NCBI GenBank assembly: GCA_013329135.1
Contig: DUKU01000017.1
Location: 9,687 to 15,226 of the forward strand
Source of the DNA: Thermoplasmata archaeon
GTDB taxonomy: Archaea; Thermoplasmatota; Thermoplasmata; UBA10834
Direction of reading: 5' to 3'
DNA: 5,540 nt
Both the position numbers and the translations under genes were made by a program. The notes under the pieces are model-generated. The model worked only from the letters and a program-made list of their open reading frames with translations. It was not told the origin of the DNA and searched no databases. Positions 5,517-5,540 of this stretch are shown one piece after another (the stretch's first letter is position 1; each line of letters starts with the position of its first letter).

Positions 5517-5540
5517 TTGAATTAAAATGTGCGAGGGCCC
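5517..5540 (+). repeat. Direct repeat copy 4 (cut by window end)
   Basis: These last 24 bases match the start of copy 1 (2230-2253) at 23 of 24 positions and copy 2 (3160-3183) at 22 of 24, ending in GTGCGAGGGCCC. The remainder lies beyond the window. The 70 bases between it and the second Fic promoter show only the palindrome CATATATATG (5501-5510). Confidence 0.75.

Overview
The window looks archaeal, most likely a euryarchaeal or Thermoplasmatota-type genome. Genes are preceded by TATA-like boxes, and the two Fic genes have such boxes about 25-30 bases before their start codons, which suggests leaderless or near-leaderless transcripts. The Fic proteins and the DUF3795-type cysteine-rich protein are family types common in archaea. 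The taxonomic call is inference; no rRNA or tRNA marker is present.

Left part (1-2107), minus strand: a partial gene for a polytopic membrane protein with a long coiled-coil tail, cut by the left edge, and upstream of it a GNAT-type N-acetyltransferase. They are separated by about 310 bases holding the membrane gene's promoter and a near-perfect 23-base dyad.

Right part (2230-5540): a direct repeat of about 90-120 bases occurs four times in the same orientation (2230-2350, 3160-3260, 4389-4475, and the first 24 bases of a copy at 5517-5540 cut by the window end). The copies lie about 0.93, 1.2 and 1.1 kb apart, and each interval holds one gene: a DUF3795-type cysteine-rich protein (+), a Fic AMP-transferase with an excisionase-like C-terminal DNA-binding segment (+), and a second Fic protein (-) broken by one in-frame TGA. 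Copies 2 and 3 match at 58 of 64 ungapped core positions. The repeats can fold on themselves through conserved ends (CTACCGG ... CCGGTAG) around a variable middle. This resembles a cassette array in layout, but the ends are not the canonical integron attC motifs and no recombinase gene lies in the window. A dispersed non-autonomous element or a structured RNA remain alternatives.

Both Fic genes carry the N-terminal inhibitory motif TxxxEG and the full catalytic motif HPFxDGNGRxxR, so neither should need a separate antitoxin. Both promoters sit in striking inverted repeats: a 27-base dyad over the TATA region of the first, and a 13-base perfect inverted repeat bracketing the TATA box of the second. 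This suggests tight repression, possibly autoregulation by the first Fic protein's own DNA-binding tail.
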